Below are positions 49,989 through 57,800 of a DNA stretch of 64,000 nt, piece after piece. Every line of letters starts with the position of its first letter. Within the stretch, counting starts at the first letter, position 1. Under the pieces are notes generated by a model. It was not told where the DNA came from, ran no database searches, and saw only the letters and a program-made list of their open reading frames with translations. The translations under genes were made by a program, and so were the position numbers. Source of the stretch: an uncultured Lachnospiraceae bacterium (GTDB lineage Bacteria > Bacillota > Clostridia > Lachnospirales > Lachnospiraceae); assembly GCA_910584585.1 (NCBI GenBank), contig CAJUBP010000016.1:8141-72140 (forward strand). The letters are read 5' to 3'.

Positions 49989-51791
49989 GTTAGGAAGAAA
50001 GTTTTTGGAATATTCGGCGGTTTTCTGGCGGTTATGCTGATCTTTACCATATTGTCAAGGGCTGTGAGCGGCGCGTCCATGGCCAGGGTGGAAACGGTGA
50101 GAATCACCACGGGAACCATTGACCACAAGGTAAACGGAAGCGGCAGGGTGGAAGCCGGAAAAGAAATTGCGGTATATACGGAAAACGGGCAGCGGGTCAA
50201 GGAAATCTGTGTCCGGGAAGGCCAGTCGGTGAAGGCGGGAGATGTGTTGTTTACCGTTGATCTGGAAGAACTGGAGGAACAGATTCTGGCAGCGCAGCAG
50301 GAATTGGAAAAGTCCAGGCTGCAGAATCAGGATGCGCAAAGTTCCCGGAATGTGGAACAACAGAACCGGGAACGGGCCAAGAACAGGGCGGCAGAGGATT
50401 ACAGCCAGGCGGTAGCTGAGGGAGACGCCTCAGTGGCTCAGGCGAAAGCGGTCTGGGACCAGGCAGAGCAGGAACTTGAGAACTTTCTGGCGGCGGGGCC
50501 GCCGGACACAGCCGCTGGGGAAAACAGGGCAAAACAAGAGGCAGACGAAAAGCCCGAAGCGGCAGAAAGTAAGAAAAAAGGCAGTGATTCTCAGCCAGAT
50601 GAGAGTGAACAGGGCGCCGCAAGAGGAAGTCAGCCAGAGACGGATGGAAGTAAGCAGAACGCTGAAAGAGGAAGTCAGCCGGAGACGGATGGAAGTAAGC
50701 AGAACGCCGCAAGAGGAAGTCAGCCGGAGGCGGATGAAAGTGAGCAGAATCTGGGGGCCGGCCAGCCGGAAACGACCGGGAATGGACAGGATACCGGAAT
50801 CAGCCAGCCGGAATCGACCGGGAATGGACAGGATACCGGAACCGGCCAGCCGGAATCGACCGGGAATGGACAGGATACCGGAACCGGCCAGCCGGAAACA
50901 TCCGGGGATGGACAGGATGCAGGAGGAAGTCAGTCGGAATCATCTGGAAATGAGCAGAGCAAGGAGGACGAACTTTCAGCCTGGGAAGCGGAAAAAGCCA
51001 GGTTAGAGCAGGCGGCAGCCCAGGCAAAGGCAGATTATGAGACTGCAGTGTCCTCCCGGACAGAAAATGTTAAGACAGCGGCCAGAGCCATGGAAGACGC
51101 CAATGCGCCTGCAGCGTCAGACAGCACATCCAGACAGAATGAAATTACCACCAGACAGCAGGAATTGGCTTTGGGCAAACTTCAGGCTTTGCAAAAGGCG
51201 GAGGGAAAAATAACGGCGCCGGTACAGGGCGTTGTGACAAATATTGCCGTCACCACAGGGGATTTTACCACAGAGGGGACGGCCATGCGTCTGGCGGATA
51301 CCTCCCAGGGAAGCCGTCTGGTGGCTTCGGTGGATAAATCCAATGAAGAATATGTCAGCAAGGGATGTCAGGCAGTGATCAGCGTACCCGGAAGCAAAGA
51401 GAAAATTACGAAATACACGGTGACCAGCATAACAGAAAATGAAGAAGATCCTGCACTGCTGGATATCGTGATTGATATGCCGGACGGAGGGCTGGAAGCG
51501 GGAACCCGGGCCGAGATAGAGATTGTCCAGAAGTCAGAAAATTATTCCGCAGTGATTCCGGTTCAGGCGCTGCATGAAGAACAGAACGGTTCCTACGTGT
51601 TGGTGATGGAAGAAGAACAGGGCGTGATGGGAACAGAACTGGTTGCCAAACGTTATGAGGTAAAGGTCCAGGATAAGAACAGCGTCCAGGCAGCATTGGA
51701 AGATGGGATTCTGACCTCAGAACAGGAGATTATCAGCACTTCCAGCAGAAGTATCGGGGATGGAAGCCGTGTCAGGAAGAAAGAAGGTTAG
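49986..51791 (+). CDS. HlyD/MacA-like membrane fusion protein with giant repeat insert
   Basis: A 601-aa protein: N-terminal transmembrane segment (about 7-25), first half of the lipoyl-like domain (about 38-95: IDHKVNGSGRVEAGKEIAVYTENGQRV), an alpha-hairpin that is interrupted by a low-complexity insert (about 175-330, tandem 14-15-residue units rich in Gly, Gln, Ser, Glu), then the second lipoyl half (GKITAPVQGVVTNIAVTTGD) and beta-barrel. Such proteins link an inner permease to export across the envelope. In a Gram-positive they work with MacB-like permeases; the next gene fits. The insert is hydrophilic and probably unfolded. Confidence 0.82.
   Translation: MVRKKVFGIFGGFLAVMLIFTILSRAVSGASMARVETVRITTGTIDHKVNGSGRVEAGKEIAVYTENGQRVKEICVREGQSVKAGDVLFTVDLEELEEQILAAQQELEKSRLQNQDAQSSRNVEQQNRERAKNRAAEDYSQAVAEGDASVAQAKAVWDQAEQELENFLAAGPPDTAAGENRAKQEADEKPEAAESKKKGSDSQPDESEQGAARGSQPETDGSKQNAERGSQPETDGSKQNAARGSQPEADESEQNLGAGQPETTGNGQDTGISQPESTGNGQDTGTGQPESTGNGQDTGTGQPETSGDGQDAGGSQSESSGNEQSKEDELSAWEAEKARLEQAAAQAKADYETAVSSRTENVKTAARAMEDANAPAASDSTSRQNEITTRQQELALGKLQALQKAEGKITAPVQGVVTNIAVTTGDFTTEGTAMRLADTSQGSRLVASVDKSNEEYVSKGCQAVISVPGSKEKITKYTVTSITENEEDPALLDIVIDMPDGGLEAGTRAEIEIVQKSENYSAVIPVQALHEEQNGSYVLVMEEEQGVMGTELVAKRYEVKVQDKNSVQAALEDGILTSEQEIISTSSRSIGDGSRVRKKEG
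50625..50935 (+). repeat. 42-45-bp tandem repeats inside the HlyD-like gene
   Basis: About seven units. The first three are 45 bp (RGSQPETDGSKQNAE type) and the later ones are 42 bp (QPESTGNGQDTGTG type). Neighbouring units are near-identical in DNA, so the array is active or recent. Unit lengths are multiples of three, which keeps the frame open. Confidence 0.9.
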
Positions 51792-51794
51792 GGC

Positions 51795-52928
51795 ATGAAG
51801 ATGAATATGAAAAAATATGGAAAATACCTGTGTTTCGCAGGGATAGGAATGCTTGGCATCACCTTGTTTTACCTGGCTTTCGCTGCCTGGTGCAGTATGC
51901 TTTGGGCAAAAGACAGCGTGCTGTTTTATCTGGAAGAGCCGGTTTCGGTGGAAGAGGCGCTGAGCATTTCGGAGGTAAACCGGGAAATGGCTAAGATGCG
52001 GCAGGAGGGACAGGAGGGACAGGCCGTTCCTTTGAATTACTGTATCTGGGGGCAGAAAGAACAGGCCGCTGTGTCCAATAAAGAGTTGTCAAGGAGTACG
52101 GCCGCAGATGTAATTTATCTGAGCGGCAATCCGGAGCTGTTGTTTGAAGACTGCCGCATTCCCATACAGGAGGACGCCCAGGGGTGTCTGATAGATGAAG
52201 AAACAGCATGGGAATTGTTTGGAAGCAGTCAGGTGGTGGGAAAAGAAGTCTTTTGCCAGGAGAAAAGCTATATCATTCGAAAGGTGATCCCGGCAAAGGG
52301 GAGAGTTCTGGCTTTTCAGGCAAGCCATGCTCAGATTGTGAAAGAACTGTCTGCAGAGGGAGAAGAAAAACCCTCTGCGGATTCTGTTTTACAGAGGATT
52401 ACCGTGCAAAAGCCCGGGGAAAGCTCTATTCGGGATCTGCAGATGATTTTGGCCGGTCAGTACGGGCTGGATGTACAGGTTCTGGATACAGAACTGCTGC
52501 GGGGAATCGGAGGATGCCTGCTTTTGGCTGTTCCGGTGACTGTCTGCTTATTTTTGTGGATTTTGCTGTGCCGCCGGTGCAGGGGACAGGAGACTTTGCG
52601 GCAAAAGGCAGTGCTGGGGGGATTTTCTCTGGCTCTGGCTGCAGGGCTGATTTTCTTTTTGGGGAAATGGGTGCGGATACCGGATGATTATATTCCGACT
52701 TTGTGGTCAGATTTTTCCTTCTGGACCGGGTTATGGGAAGAAAAACTGGAAGGAATGAAATTGCTGCTTCGGATTCCCAAAGGAATTCCGGATTTTGAGT
52801 GGATGGACGGATTTTTCAGAACAGCGGCGTATAGTCTGCTGGCGGAGCTGCTGGCATTGCTGCTGTTCGCAGAAGCAAGGAGGCGCATGGATCGTTATTT
52901 TTCATGCCTATGCCAATCACTTTGCTGA
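51795..52928 (+). CDS. Membrane protein, MacB/FtsX-like topology
   Basis: A 377-aa protein of uncertain family. It has one N-terminal helix (about 13-35), a large extracytoplasmic domain (about 40-230), and three C-terminal helices (about 238-260, 272-290, 342-365). This is the layout of MacB/FtsX-type permeases, and the extracytoplasmic part resembles their core (VVGKEVFCQEKSYIIRKVIPAKGR; RDLQMILAGQYGLDVQVLD). It starts 3 nt after the HlyD-like gene. No ATPase is encoded beside it, which a MacB-type exporter would need. The family call rests on topology and context. Confidence 0.55.
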   Translation: MKMNMKKYGKYLCFAGIGMLGITLFYLAFAAWCSMLWAKDSVLFYLEEPVSVEEALSISEVNREMAKMRQEGQEGQAVPLNYCIWGQKEQAAVSNKELSRSTAADVIYLSGNPELLFEDCRIPIQEDAQGCLIDEETAWELFGSSQVVGKEVFCQEKSYIIRKVIPAKGRVLAFQASHAQIVKELSAEGEEKPSADSVLQRITVQKPGESSIRDLQMILAGQYGLDVQVLDTELLRGIGGCLLLAVPVTVCLFLWILLCRRCRGQETLRQKAVLGGFSLALAAGLIFFLGKWVRIPDDYIPTLWSDFSFWTGLWEEKLEGMKLLLRIPKGIPDFEWMDGFFRTAAYSLLAELLALLLFAEARRRMDRYFSCLCQSLC

Positions 52929-52938
52929 TTGGTATAGG
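52907..52938 (+). terminator. Hairpin across the end of the operon
   Basis: CCTATGCCAATCA (52907-52919) pairs with TGATTGGTATAGG (52926-52938) with one G-U. The stem spans the stop codon at 52926-52928. No U-tract, so it may be an mRNA 3' stabiliser rather than a terminator. Confidence 0.45.
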
Positions 52939-52990
52939 TGGGAATTGTAACCCATAGGTCTGTGCAGTTTCATTTTCCTTGTCCTAAGGT

Positions 52991-53019
52991 TTGACTTTAC
53001 AGTGAGATTGTTTTAAAAT
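52991..53019 (+). promoter_or_regulatory. SigA promoter of the DUF4321 gene
   Basis: TTGACT (52991-52996), 17-bp spacer, TAAAAT (53014-53019). Confidence 0.65.
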
Positions 53020-53058
53020 AAAAACAGATACAGCGAAACTGTGAGGAGGACAAGAGTT

Positions 53059-53316
53059 TTGAAAATAAAGAGCAGCTGGGTCATTGTTTTTATCATGCTG
53101 ATTGGGCTGATACTGGGCACAGTCATCGGCAGTTACTGCGGAGGCATTCCGGCGCTTAGCTGGCTGAATTACGGACAGATATTCGGGCTGACAAGTCCTC
53201 TTGTATTGGATTTGGGAGCTTTGGTTCTTACTTTGGGACTGACGATTAAGATAAATATTGCAAGCGTACTGGGAATTGTGCTTGCATTTTTGTGTTATAA
53301 ATTGCTGGTGAGGTAG
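53059..53316 (+). CDS. Small membrane protein, DUF4321-like
   Basis: An 85-aa protein with three hydrophobic helices (WVIVFIMLIGLILGTVIGSY, LVLDLGALVLTLGLTI, ASVLGIVLAFLCYKLL). The GxxxGTxIGxY pattern and length match DUF4321 of clostridia, function unknown. The start is best placed at TTG 53059, 9 nt after AGGAGG; the GTG at 53041 lies before the ribosome site. It has its own promoter. Confidence 0.75.
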   Translation: MKIKSSWVIVFIMLIGLILGTVIGSYCGGIPALSWLNYGQIFGLTSPLVLDLGALVLTLGLTIKINIASVLGIVLAFLCYKLLVR

Positions 53317-53457
53317 GGAAAATAAAGATCGTCAATAAAAAATTTTGCGATAAGAATTACCAATAAGAACCTGTGATAAAATCTGCAATACGGAAAAAAG
53401 CATATTAATTTTAGGAAAAAGCCCGGTTTATCCGGGGAAGGAAAGGAAGGGAGTCCC

Positions 53458-53811
53458 ATGGAAAATGTATTGATTGAATATCCCAAATGCTCCACCTGCA
53501 AGAAGGCAAAGCAGTGGCTGGAAGAACATCAGGCGGTATTTGAAGATCGCAATATTAAGGAACAGAATCCTGCCAAAGAAGAACTAAAGGAATGGCATGA
53601 AAGAAGCGGGCTGGACATCAAACGATTTTTTAACACCAGCGGTATGCTGTACCGGGAGATGCAGTTGAAGGACAAACTGCCGGAAATGTCTCTGGAAGAA
53701 AAATACAACCTGCTTTCCACCGATGGGATGCTGGTGAAGCGGCCCATACTGGTAACAGAAAAAGGCGTCGCAACGGGCTTTCAGCCGGAGGAATGGGAGA
53801 AGCTTTTATAA
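53458..53811 (+). CDS. ArsC/Spx-family protein
   Basis: A 117-aa thioredoxin-fold protein of the ArsC/Spx/YffB group: CSTCKKAKQWL (Cys11, Cys14), FNTSGMLYRE, and the cis-Pro loop VKRPILV. The CxxC matches Spx and related 'arsenate reductase family' proteins, but Spx-like RNA polymerase-binding residues cannot be confirmed. It may be a thiol oxidoreductase or redox-dependent regulator. Start: GGAAGGGAGTCCC before the ATG. The end of the gene is duplicated in the next gene's leader. Confidence 0.88.
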   Translation: MENVLIEYPKCSTCKKAKQWLEEHQAVFEDRNIKEQNPAKEELKEWHERSGLDIKRFFNTSGMLYREMQLKDKLPEMSLEEKYNLLSTDGMLVKRPILVTEKGVATGFQPEEWEKLL

Positions 53812-53880
53812 GATGGAAATGGAAAGAGCATAGCGCCAGGCTTTCAGCCGGAGAAATGGGAGAAGCTTTTATAAGATGGA
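53778..53880 (+). repeat. 63-bp tandem duplication of the arsC-like/acylphosphatase junction
   Basis: CTTTCAGCCGGAG..GGGAGAAGCTTTTATAAGATGGAA at 53778 is repeated at 53841. The first ATG (53813) opens a six-codon ORF (MEMERA, stop 53831-53833), the second (53876) is the acylphosphatase start. The duplicated block carries the end of the arsC-like gene, its stop and the ribosome site GGAGAAG. Confidence 0.92.
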
Positions 53881-54151
53881 AGTGATTCGGGAACATTTGG
53901 TATTTACAGGAAGAGTGCAGGGAGTGGGATTCCGGTTCCGTGCAGGCCATCTGGCGAAGCATTACGGAGTGACCGGATGGATACGGAACAATTATGACGG
54001 CTCTGTGGAAGCTGAAATGCAGGGGCGGGAGGAAGAACTGGATAAGATTGTCCAGTCTCTGCAGCAGGACAGCTATATCCGTATTGACTGGGTTACCAGA
54101 GACAGGATGGAACCGGAGCCGGGAGAACGGAGGTTTTCGGTAAGATATTGA
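53876..54151 (+). CDS. acyP: Acylphosphatase
   Basis: A 91-aa enzyme that hydrolyses acyl phosphates. Catalytic Arg lies in GRVQGVGFRFRAGHLA and Asn in GWIRNNYDGSVE, matching the family. The last motif (ERRFSVRY) is also typical. Length is normal. It starts within a short tandem duplication and is followed by a PPK2-type phosphotransferase after 23 nt; co-transcription of all three small genes is likely. Confidence 0.95.
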   Translation: MEVIREHLVFTGRVQGVGFRFRAGHLAKHYGVTGWIRNNYDGSVEAEMQGREEELDKIVQSLQQDSYIRIDWVTRDRMEPEPGERRFSVRY

Positions 54152-54174
54152 TTCATTAGTAAGGAGGAGAAGGT

Positions 54175-55650
54175 ATGCTAAAAAACTGGAATAAGCCGGA
54201 GCGGCCGGGGGAAGAAGAACTGGAAGAACGTCTGGAGGCGGCAAGGGCTAAACTTGCAGTGCAGCAGATGCAGATTAAGGAGCATAAGCTGCCGGTATTT
54301 GTGCTGTTTGAAGGCTGGGGAACTGCCGGCAAAGGCAGTATTTTGGGGAAAATCATCAAGGAAATCGATCCCAGGTTTTTCAAGGTTGCCACGATGGATA
54401 TTCCTACGGAAGAGGAAAAACGCAAGCCGTTTTTATACCGCTATTTCGTGAAAATTCCGGAAGCCGGCAAATTCTGCTTCCTGGACTCCGGCTGGATGGA
54501 CGAAGTGACCAGGGGATGTCTTCACGGAGAAATCAAAGAAAAACAATATAAAGAACGGATTGACAGCGTGAAGCGTTTCGAGCGGCAATTGACGGATAAT
54601 GGATATCTTGTACTGAAATTTTTCTTCCATATCAGCCAGGAGGAGCAGAAGAAGCGGCTGAAAGGTCTGGAAAAAAATGAGACTACAAGCTGGCGGGTCA
54701 GTTCCAATGACACCTGGCAGAATAAGCATTATCAGAAATGCCTGAAAGTCTACGACCAATATCTGAGCGATACCAATGTATCCACTTCGCCCTGGTATAT
54801 TGTAGACGCCAAGAACAAGAAGTGGGCGCAGCTGCAGGTGTTGGAGACTTTAGTCAGCGGAATTGAAACCGCATTGAAGAACAGCGCAATGGCAGTTCCC
54901 CTTCTGCAGAATGTATTTCCGATGGAAAAGGTGCCGAAGCTGTCAGAGATTTCTCTGGATAAATCTCTGACCGATGAGGAATACAAGCGTCAGTTAAAGG
55001 AACTGCAGGATAAGCTGGGAATGCTTCACAATGAGCTGTATCTGAAGAAAATCCCTGTGGTGATTGCCTATGAGGGCTGGGACGCAGCAGGAAAAGGCGG
55101 CAACATCAAGCGGATTACCGGCGCTTTGGATCCAAGGGGATATGAAGTGTATCCCATTGCCAGCCCTGAGCCGCACGAAAAGGCGAGACATTATCTGTGG
55201 CGGTTCTGGAACCGGCTGCCCAAGACCGGACATGTGGCGATTTTTGACCGGACCTGGTATGGGCGGGTTATGGTAGAACGATTGGAGGGCTTCTGCAGTG
55301 AAAATGACTGGCAGCGGGCCTACAATGAAATCAATGAATTTGAAAAAGAACTGTCAGACTGGGGCGCAGTGATTATCAAGTTCTGGGTGCAGATTGACAA
55401 GGACGTTCAGCTGGCCCGGTTTACCGACCGCCAGAATACCCCGGAAAAGCAATGGAAGATCACAGAAGAGGACTGGCGGAACCGGGACAAATGGGATCTG
55501 TATGAGACTGCAGTCAATGAGATGATGAAAAAAACCAGCACTGCCTATGCACCCTGGCATGTCCTGGAGTCCAATGATAAAAAATACGCCAGAATTAAGG
55601 CATTGAAAATTGTAATTGAAGAGATTGAGAAAGCTTTGAAAAAGGCGTGA
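54175..55650 (+). CDS. pap: Polyphosphate:AMP phosphotransferase (PPK2 family, two domains)
   Basis: A 491-aa enzyme with two tandem PPK2 domains, as in PAP. Domain 1 (about 10-235) has a P-loop variant GWGTAGKGS and a degenerate lid (FLDSGWMDEVTRG). Domain 2 (about 270-490) has EGWDAAGKGGNIKRIT and the lid FDRTWYGRVMVERLEGF, both intact. PAP makes ADP from AMP and polyphosphate. Only the second domain is expected to be catalytic, as known for class II two-domain PPK2 enzymes. Start: AAGGAGGAGAAGGT. A strong terminator follows. Confidence 0.92.
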   Translation: MLKNWNKPERPGEEELEERLEAARAKLAVQQMQIKEHKLPVFVLFEGWGTAGKGSILGKIIKEIDPRFFKVATMDIPTEEEKRKPFLYRYFVKIPEAGKFCFLDSGWMDEVTRGCLHGEIKEKQYKERIDSVKRFERQLTDNGYLVLKFFFHISQEEQKKRLKGLEKNETTSWRVSSNDTWQNKHYQKCLKVYDQYLSDTNVSTSPWYIVDAKNKKWAQLQVLETLVSGIETALKNSAMAVPLLQNVFPMEKVPKLSEISLDKSLTDEEYKRQLKELQDKLGMLHNELYLKKIPVVIAYEGWDAAGKGGNIKRITGALDPRGYEVYPIASPEPHEKARHYLWRFWNRLPKTGHVAIFDRTWYGRVMVERLEGFCSENDWQRAYNEINEFEKELSDWGAVIIKFWVQIDKDVQLARFTDRQNTPEKQWKITEEDWRNRDKWDLYETAVNEMMKKTSTAYAPWHVLESNDKKYARIKALKIVIEEIEKALKKA

Positions 55651-55676
55651 GCCAGGCAAGGGTTTCTTGTGATTCT

Positions 55677-55726
55677 ATTCAGAGGATCGGCAGTAATTTG
55701 GACTGTTGATCCTCTGAATTTTTCTG
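55677..55726 (+). terminator. Terminator after pap
   Basis: ATTCAGAGGATC (55677-55688) and GATCCTCTGAAT (55708-55719), 19-nt loop, then TTTTTCT. A strong intrinsic terminator. The rest of the gap to 55949 is AT-rich; a 26-codon ORF at 55761-55841 (from MQRFIEYVKEYL) has no ribosome site and is not called. Confidence 0.85.
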
Positions 55727-55949
55727 TTGTTTTCTTAAGAAAAAGGGGCTTTCGCCGGTGATGCAGAGATTTATAGAATATGTGAAAGAATATTTGGCGG
55801 CAATGGAAGGAGAAATGGAAGGCGGAATATGCTGCATATAATACAAAACAGGCATTTCTGAGAATACATAATAGGTATTAGACATTTAGCTGCCGCAGGC
55901 TTACAATTTAATTGCTTAAAAAATTTCAGAAGGGAGGATGCCTATAAAA

Positions 55950-56306
55950 ATGACCATGCAGGAAGCAAGCAAACGGTATATGATACCTCTCAAGATATTA
56001 AAAGAATATGAAAAATGGGAACTGTGCGGCGCAGTAAAGAAGGTTATGGGAGAATGGCAGTACGATGATCAGGATATAGAGCGGCTTGGCATGATCATGA
56101 CGCTGCATGACATCGGTTTTAACAGCAGTGAGGTGGAAACCTATATGCGCCTTACCCTGGAGGGAAATCATACGGAACCTGAGCGGATAGCGATGCTGAA
56201 CAGGATAAGGGGAAAGACTCTGGATGAGATTCACTTTAAGGAAAAACAGATCGCGCATATGGATTATCTCCGGCATGAAATGCAGAAAAAGAAAGAGAAA
56301 GGGTGA
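55950..56306 (+). CDS. MerR-family transcriptional regulator
   Basis: About 118 aa. The N-terminal part (MTMQEASKRYMIPLKILKEYEKWELC) is a MerR winged helix, followed by a dimerisation helix (DIERLGMIMTLHDIGFNSSEVETYMRL) and a Lys-rich end. It lacks the Cys metal-binding loop, so it is not a metal sensor. It leads the redox cluster (cupin, SUMF1, flavodoxin, carboxymuconolactone decarboxylase, DUF3737) and is its likely regulator. Start: ATG 55950, 12 nt after GGGAGG; the ATG at 55938 abuts the ribosome site and is unlikely. Confidence 0.82.
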   Translation: MTMQEASKRYMIPLKILKEYEKWELCGAVKKVMGEWQYDDQDIERLGMIMTLHDIGFNSSEVETYMRLTLEGNHTEPERIAMLNRIRGKTLDEIHFKEKQIAHMDYLRHEMQKKKEKG

Positions 56307-56311
56307 TTATT

Positions 56312-56749
56312 ATGAAGGTTAACAATAAGGAAGAATTTAACAGACAGAACGTATTTGGATTGGGACAGGAGAACACGGCATTTGCCCAGTATTTTATCGG
56401 CAATTCCTATCTGAATCCCCTCACGGATCCGAAGGAAACGGCAGTTTTTCTGGCAAACGTCACCTTCGAGCCGGGATGCCGCAATAACTGGCACATCCAT
56501 CATGCAAAGAGCGGCGGCGGGCAGCTTTTAATCTGTACGGCAGGCAGCGGCTGGTATCAGGAGGAAGGAAAAGAGGCAGTCAGCCTGGAATCGGGAATGG
56601 TCATCACGATCCCGCCGGAGGTGAAACACTGGCACGGCGCAAAAGCAGACAGCTGGTTCTCCCATATTGCGGCAGAAGTTCCGGGTGAAGAGACCAGCAA
56701 TGAATGGTGCGAGCCTGTGGATGATGCATCTTATGGCGCATTGCAGTAA
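56312..56749 (+). CDS. Cupin-domain protein
   Basis: A 145-aa single-domain cupin: RNNWHIHHAKSGGGQLLICTAGSGWYQEEG (motif 1, metal ligands H-x-H-H) and IPPEVKHWHGA (motif 2). It resembles cupins found beside carboxymuconolactone decarboxylases. It probably binds a metal and a small phenolic or quinone-like ligand, unproven. Start: ATG 56312 with AAAGGG upstream (the GTG at 56303 sits in the ribosome site). It overlaps the MerR gene's end by none, spaced 5 nt. Confidence 0.88.
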   Translation: MKVNNKEEFNRQNVFGLGQENTAFAQYFIGNSYLNPLTDPKETAVFLANVTFEPGCRNNWHIHHAKSGGGQLLICTAGSGWYQEEGKEAVSLESGMVITIPPEVKHWHGAKADSWFSHIAAEVPGEETSNEWCEPVDDASYGALQ

Positions 56750-56774
56750 ATTCCGCTGGATGGAGGAGGAAGCT

Positions 56775-57800
56775 ATGAAAAAGAGGAATTACCCTTCGGC
56801 TATGCCGTTATGTCCTGAGGAACGGGCAGATATAAGGAAACGCCCTTCGGCCATGCCGTTATGTCCTGGGGAACGGGCAGATATAAGGAAGCGCCTTTTG
56901 AGCATACCCTTATACTTTCCGAAACGTGCTATATGCTTGGGGGCAGCAATATTAGCGGCAGCAGCTGTATTTGCAATGCCAGGCATTCATGCAAAGGCTG
57001 CAGAGCGCGAAAAAGACGGGCTTGTGCTGGTGGAAGGCGGAACCTTTACGATGGGGAGCCCGAAAAAAGAGCGGCTGCGCGGGGAAGACGAAACCTCACA
57101 CAGTGTAACATTGAATGATTTTTATGTAGACCCTTATGAAGTGACACAGAAAGATTACAAGGCTGTTATGGGGAAAAACCCAAGCAAGCATAAGGGCAGC
57201 AATAAGCCGGTGGAAAATGTGACATGGTACGATGCAGTCAATTACTGCAATAAGCTGAGCAGAAAGCATAAGCTGAAGCCGGCTTACAAAATAAGCGGAA
57301 AAACCGTTACATGGGACCGCAATGCCGACGGTTACCGCCTGCTGACAGAAGCAGAGTGGGAGTATGCGGCAAGGGCTGGGAAGAAGGGGATTTTTACCAC
57401 GGGTTCCCAGATCAGCAGTGACCAGGCAAATTACTATGGCTATTACCCATATCTGATTGAAGAAAATTATGAAAACCATACGAATCCTGATGTGGTGGAA
57501 GGGGATTACCGGGGGACGACGGTAAAGGTCAGCTCCTTTGCCCCCAATGCTTATGGGCTTTACAATATGCATGGCAACGTATCAGAATGGTGCTTTGATT
57601 ATTACGGCGCATACAATACGAAGCAAAAGAAAAACCCAGCCGGACCAAAAAGCGGCACGCTGCGGGTAAACCGGGGCGGCGGCTACAATGATTACGCGAA
57701 GCATCTGCGCTTTGCCTACCGTTCCGTGGCAGACCCGGAAAGCTCTGACCAGAACCTGGGTTTCCGCATTGCCAGGAATAAAAAAGGGGTTAGGGGGTAA
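56775..57800 (+). CDS. SUMF1/formylglycine-generating-type domain protein, anchored
   Basis: A 341-aa protein. The N-terminus has a duplicated 17-residue basic segment (AMPLCPEERADIRKRPS, about 9-42), then a transmembrane helix (ICLGAAILAAAAVFAMPGIHA, about 55-75). The extracytoplasmic domain (about 85-335) is SUMF1/EgtB/PvdO-like: VLVEGGTFTMGS, VDPYEVTQKDYKAVMG, PVENVTWYDAVNYCNKLS, LLTEAEWEYAARAG, NMHGNVSEWCFDYYG, LRVNRGGGYNDYAKHLRFAYRS, LGFRIAR. The catalytic Cys pair of true formylglycine generators is not evident. Ends in a homopolymer shift before the flavodoxin frame. Start: GGAGGAGGAAGCT. Confidence 0.88.
   Translation: MKKRNYPSAMPLCPEERADIRKRPSAMPLCPGERADIRKRLLSIPLYFPKRAICLGAAILAAAAVFAMPGIHAKAAEREKDGLVLVEGGTFTMGSPKKERLRGEDETSHSVTLNDFYVDPYEVTQKDYKAVMGKNPSKHKGSNKPVENVTWYDAVNYCNKLSRKHKLKPAYKISGKTVTWDRNADGYRLLTEAEWEYAARAGKKGIFTTGSQISSDQANYYGYYPYLIEENYENHTNPDVVEGDYRGTTVKVSSFAPNAYGLYNMHGNVSEWCFDYYGAYNTKQKKNPAGPKSGTLRVNRGGGYNDYAKHLRFAYRSVADPESSDQNLGFRIARNKKGVRG
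56790..56900 (+). repeat. 51-bp in-frame duplication in the SUMF1 leader
   Basis: ATGCCGTTATGTCCT and about 36 following bases occur at 56802 and 56853, 51 bp apart, coding AMPLCPEERADIRKRPS twice, with a degenerate third copy (LSIPLYFPKRA). As at the other junctions, the duplicated unit lies at the very start of a gene. Confidence 0.88.

Noticed and set aside
55761..55841. 26-codon ORF (starts MQRFIEYVKEYL) in the pap-MerR gap
   Set aside because: No ribosome site at suitable spacing and no way to separate it from chance; noted in the terminator entry only.
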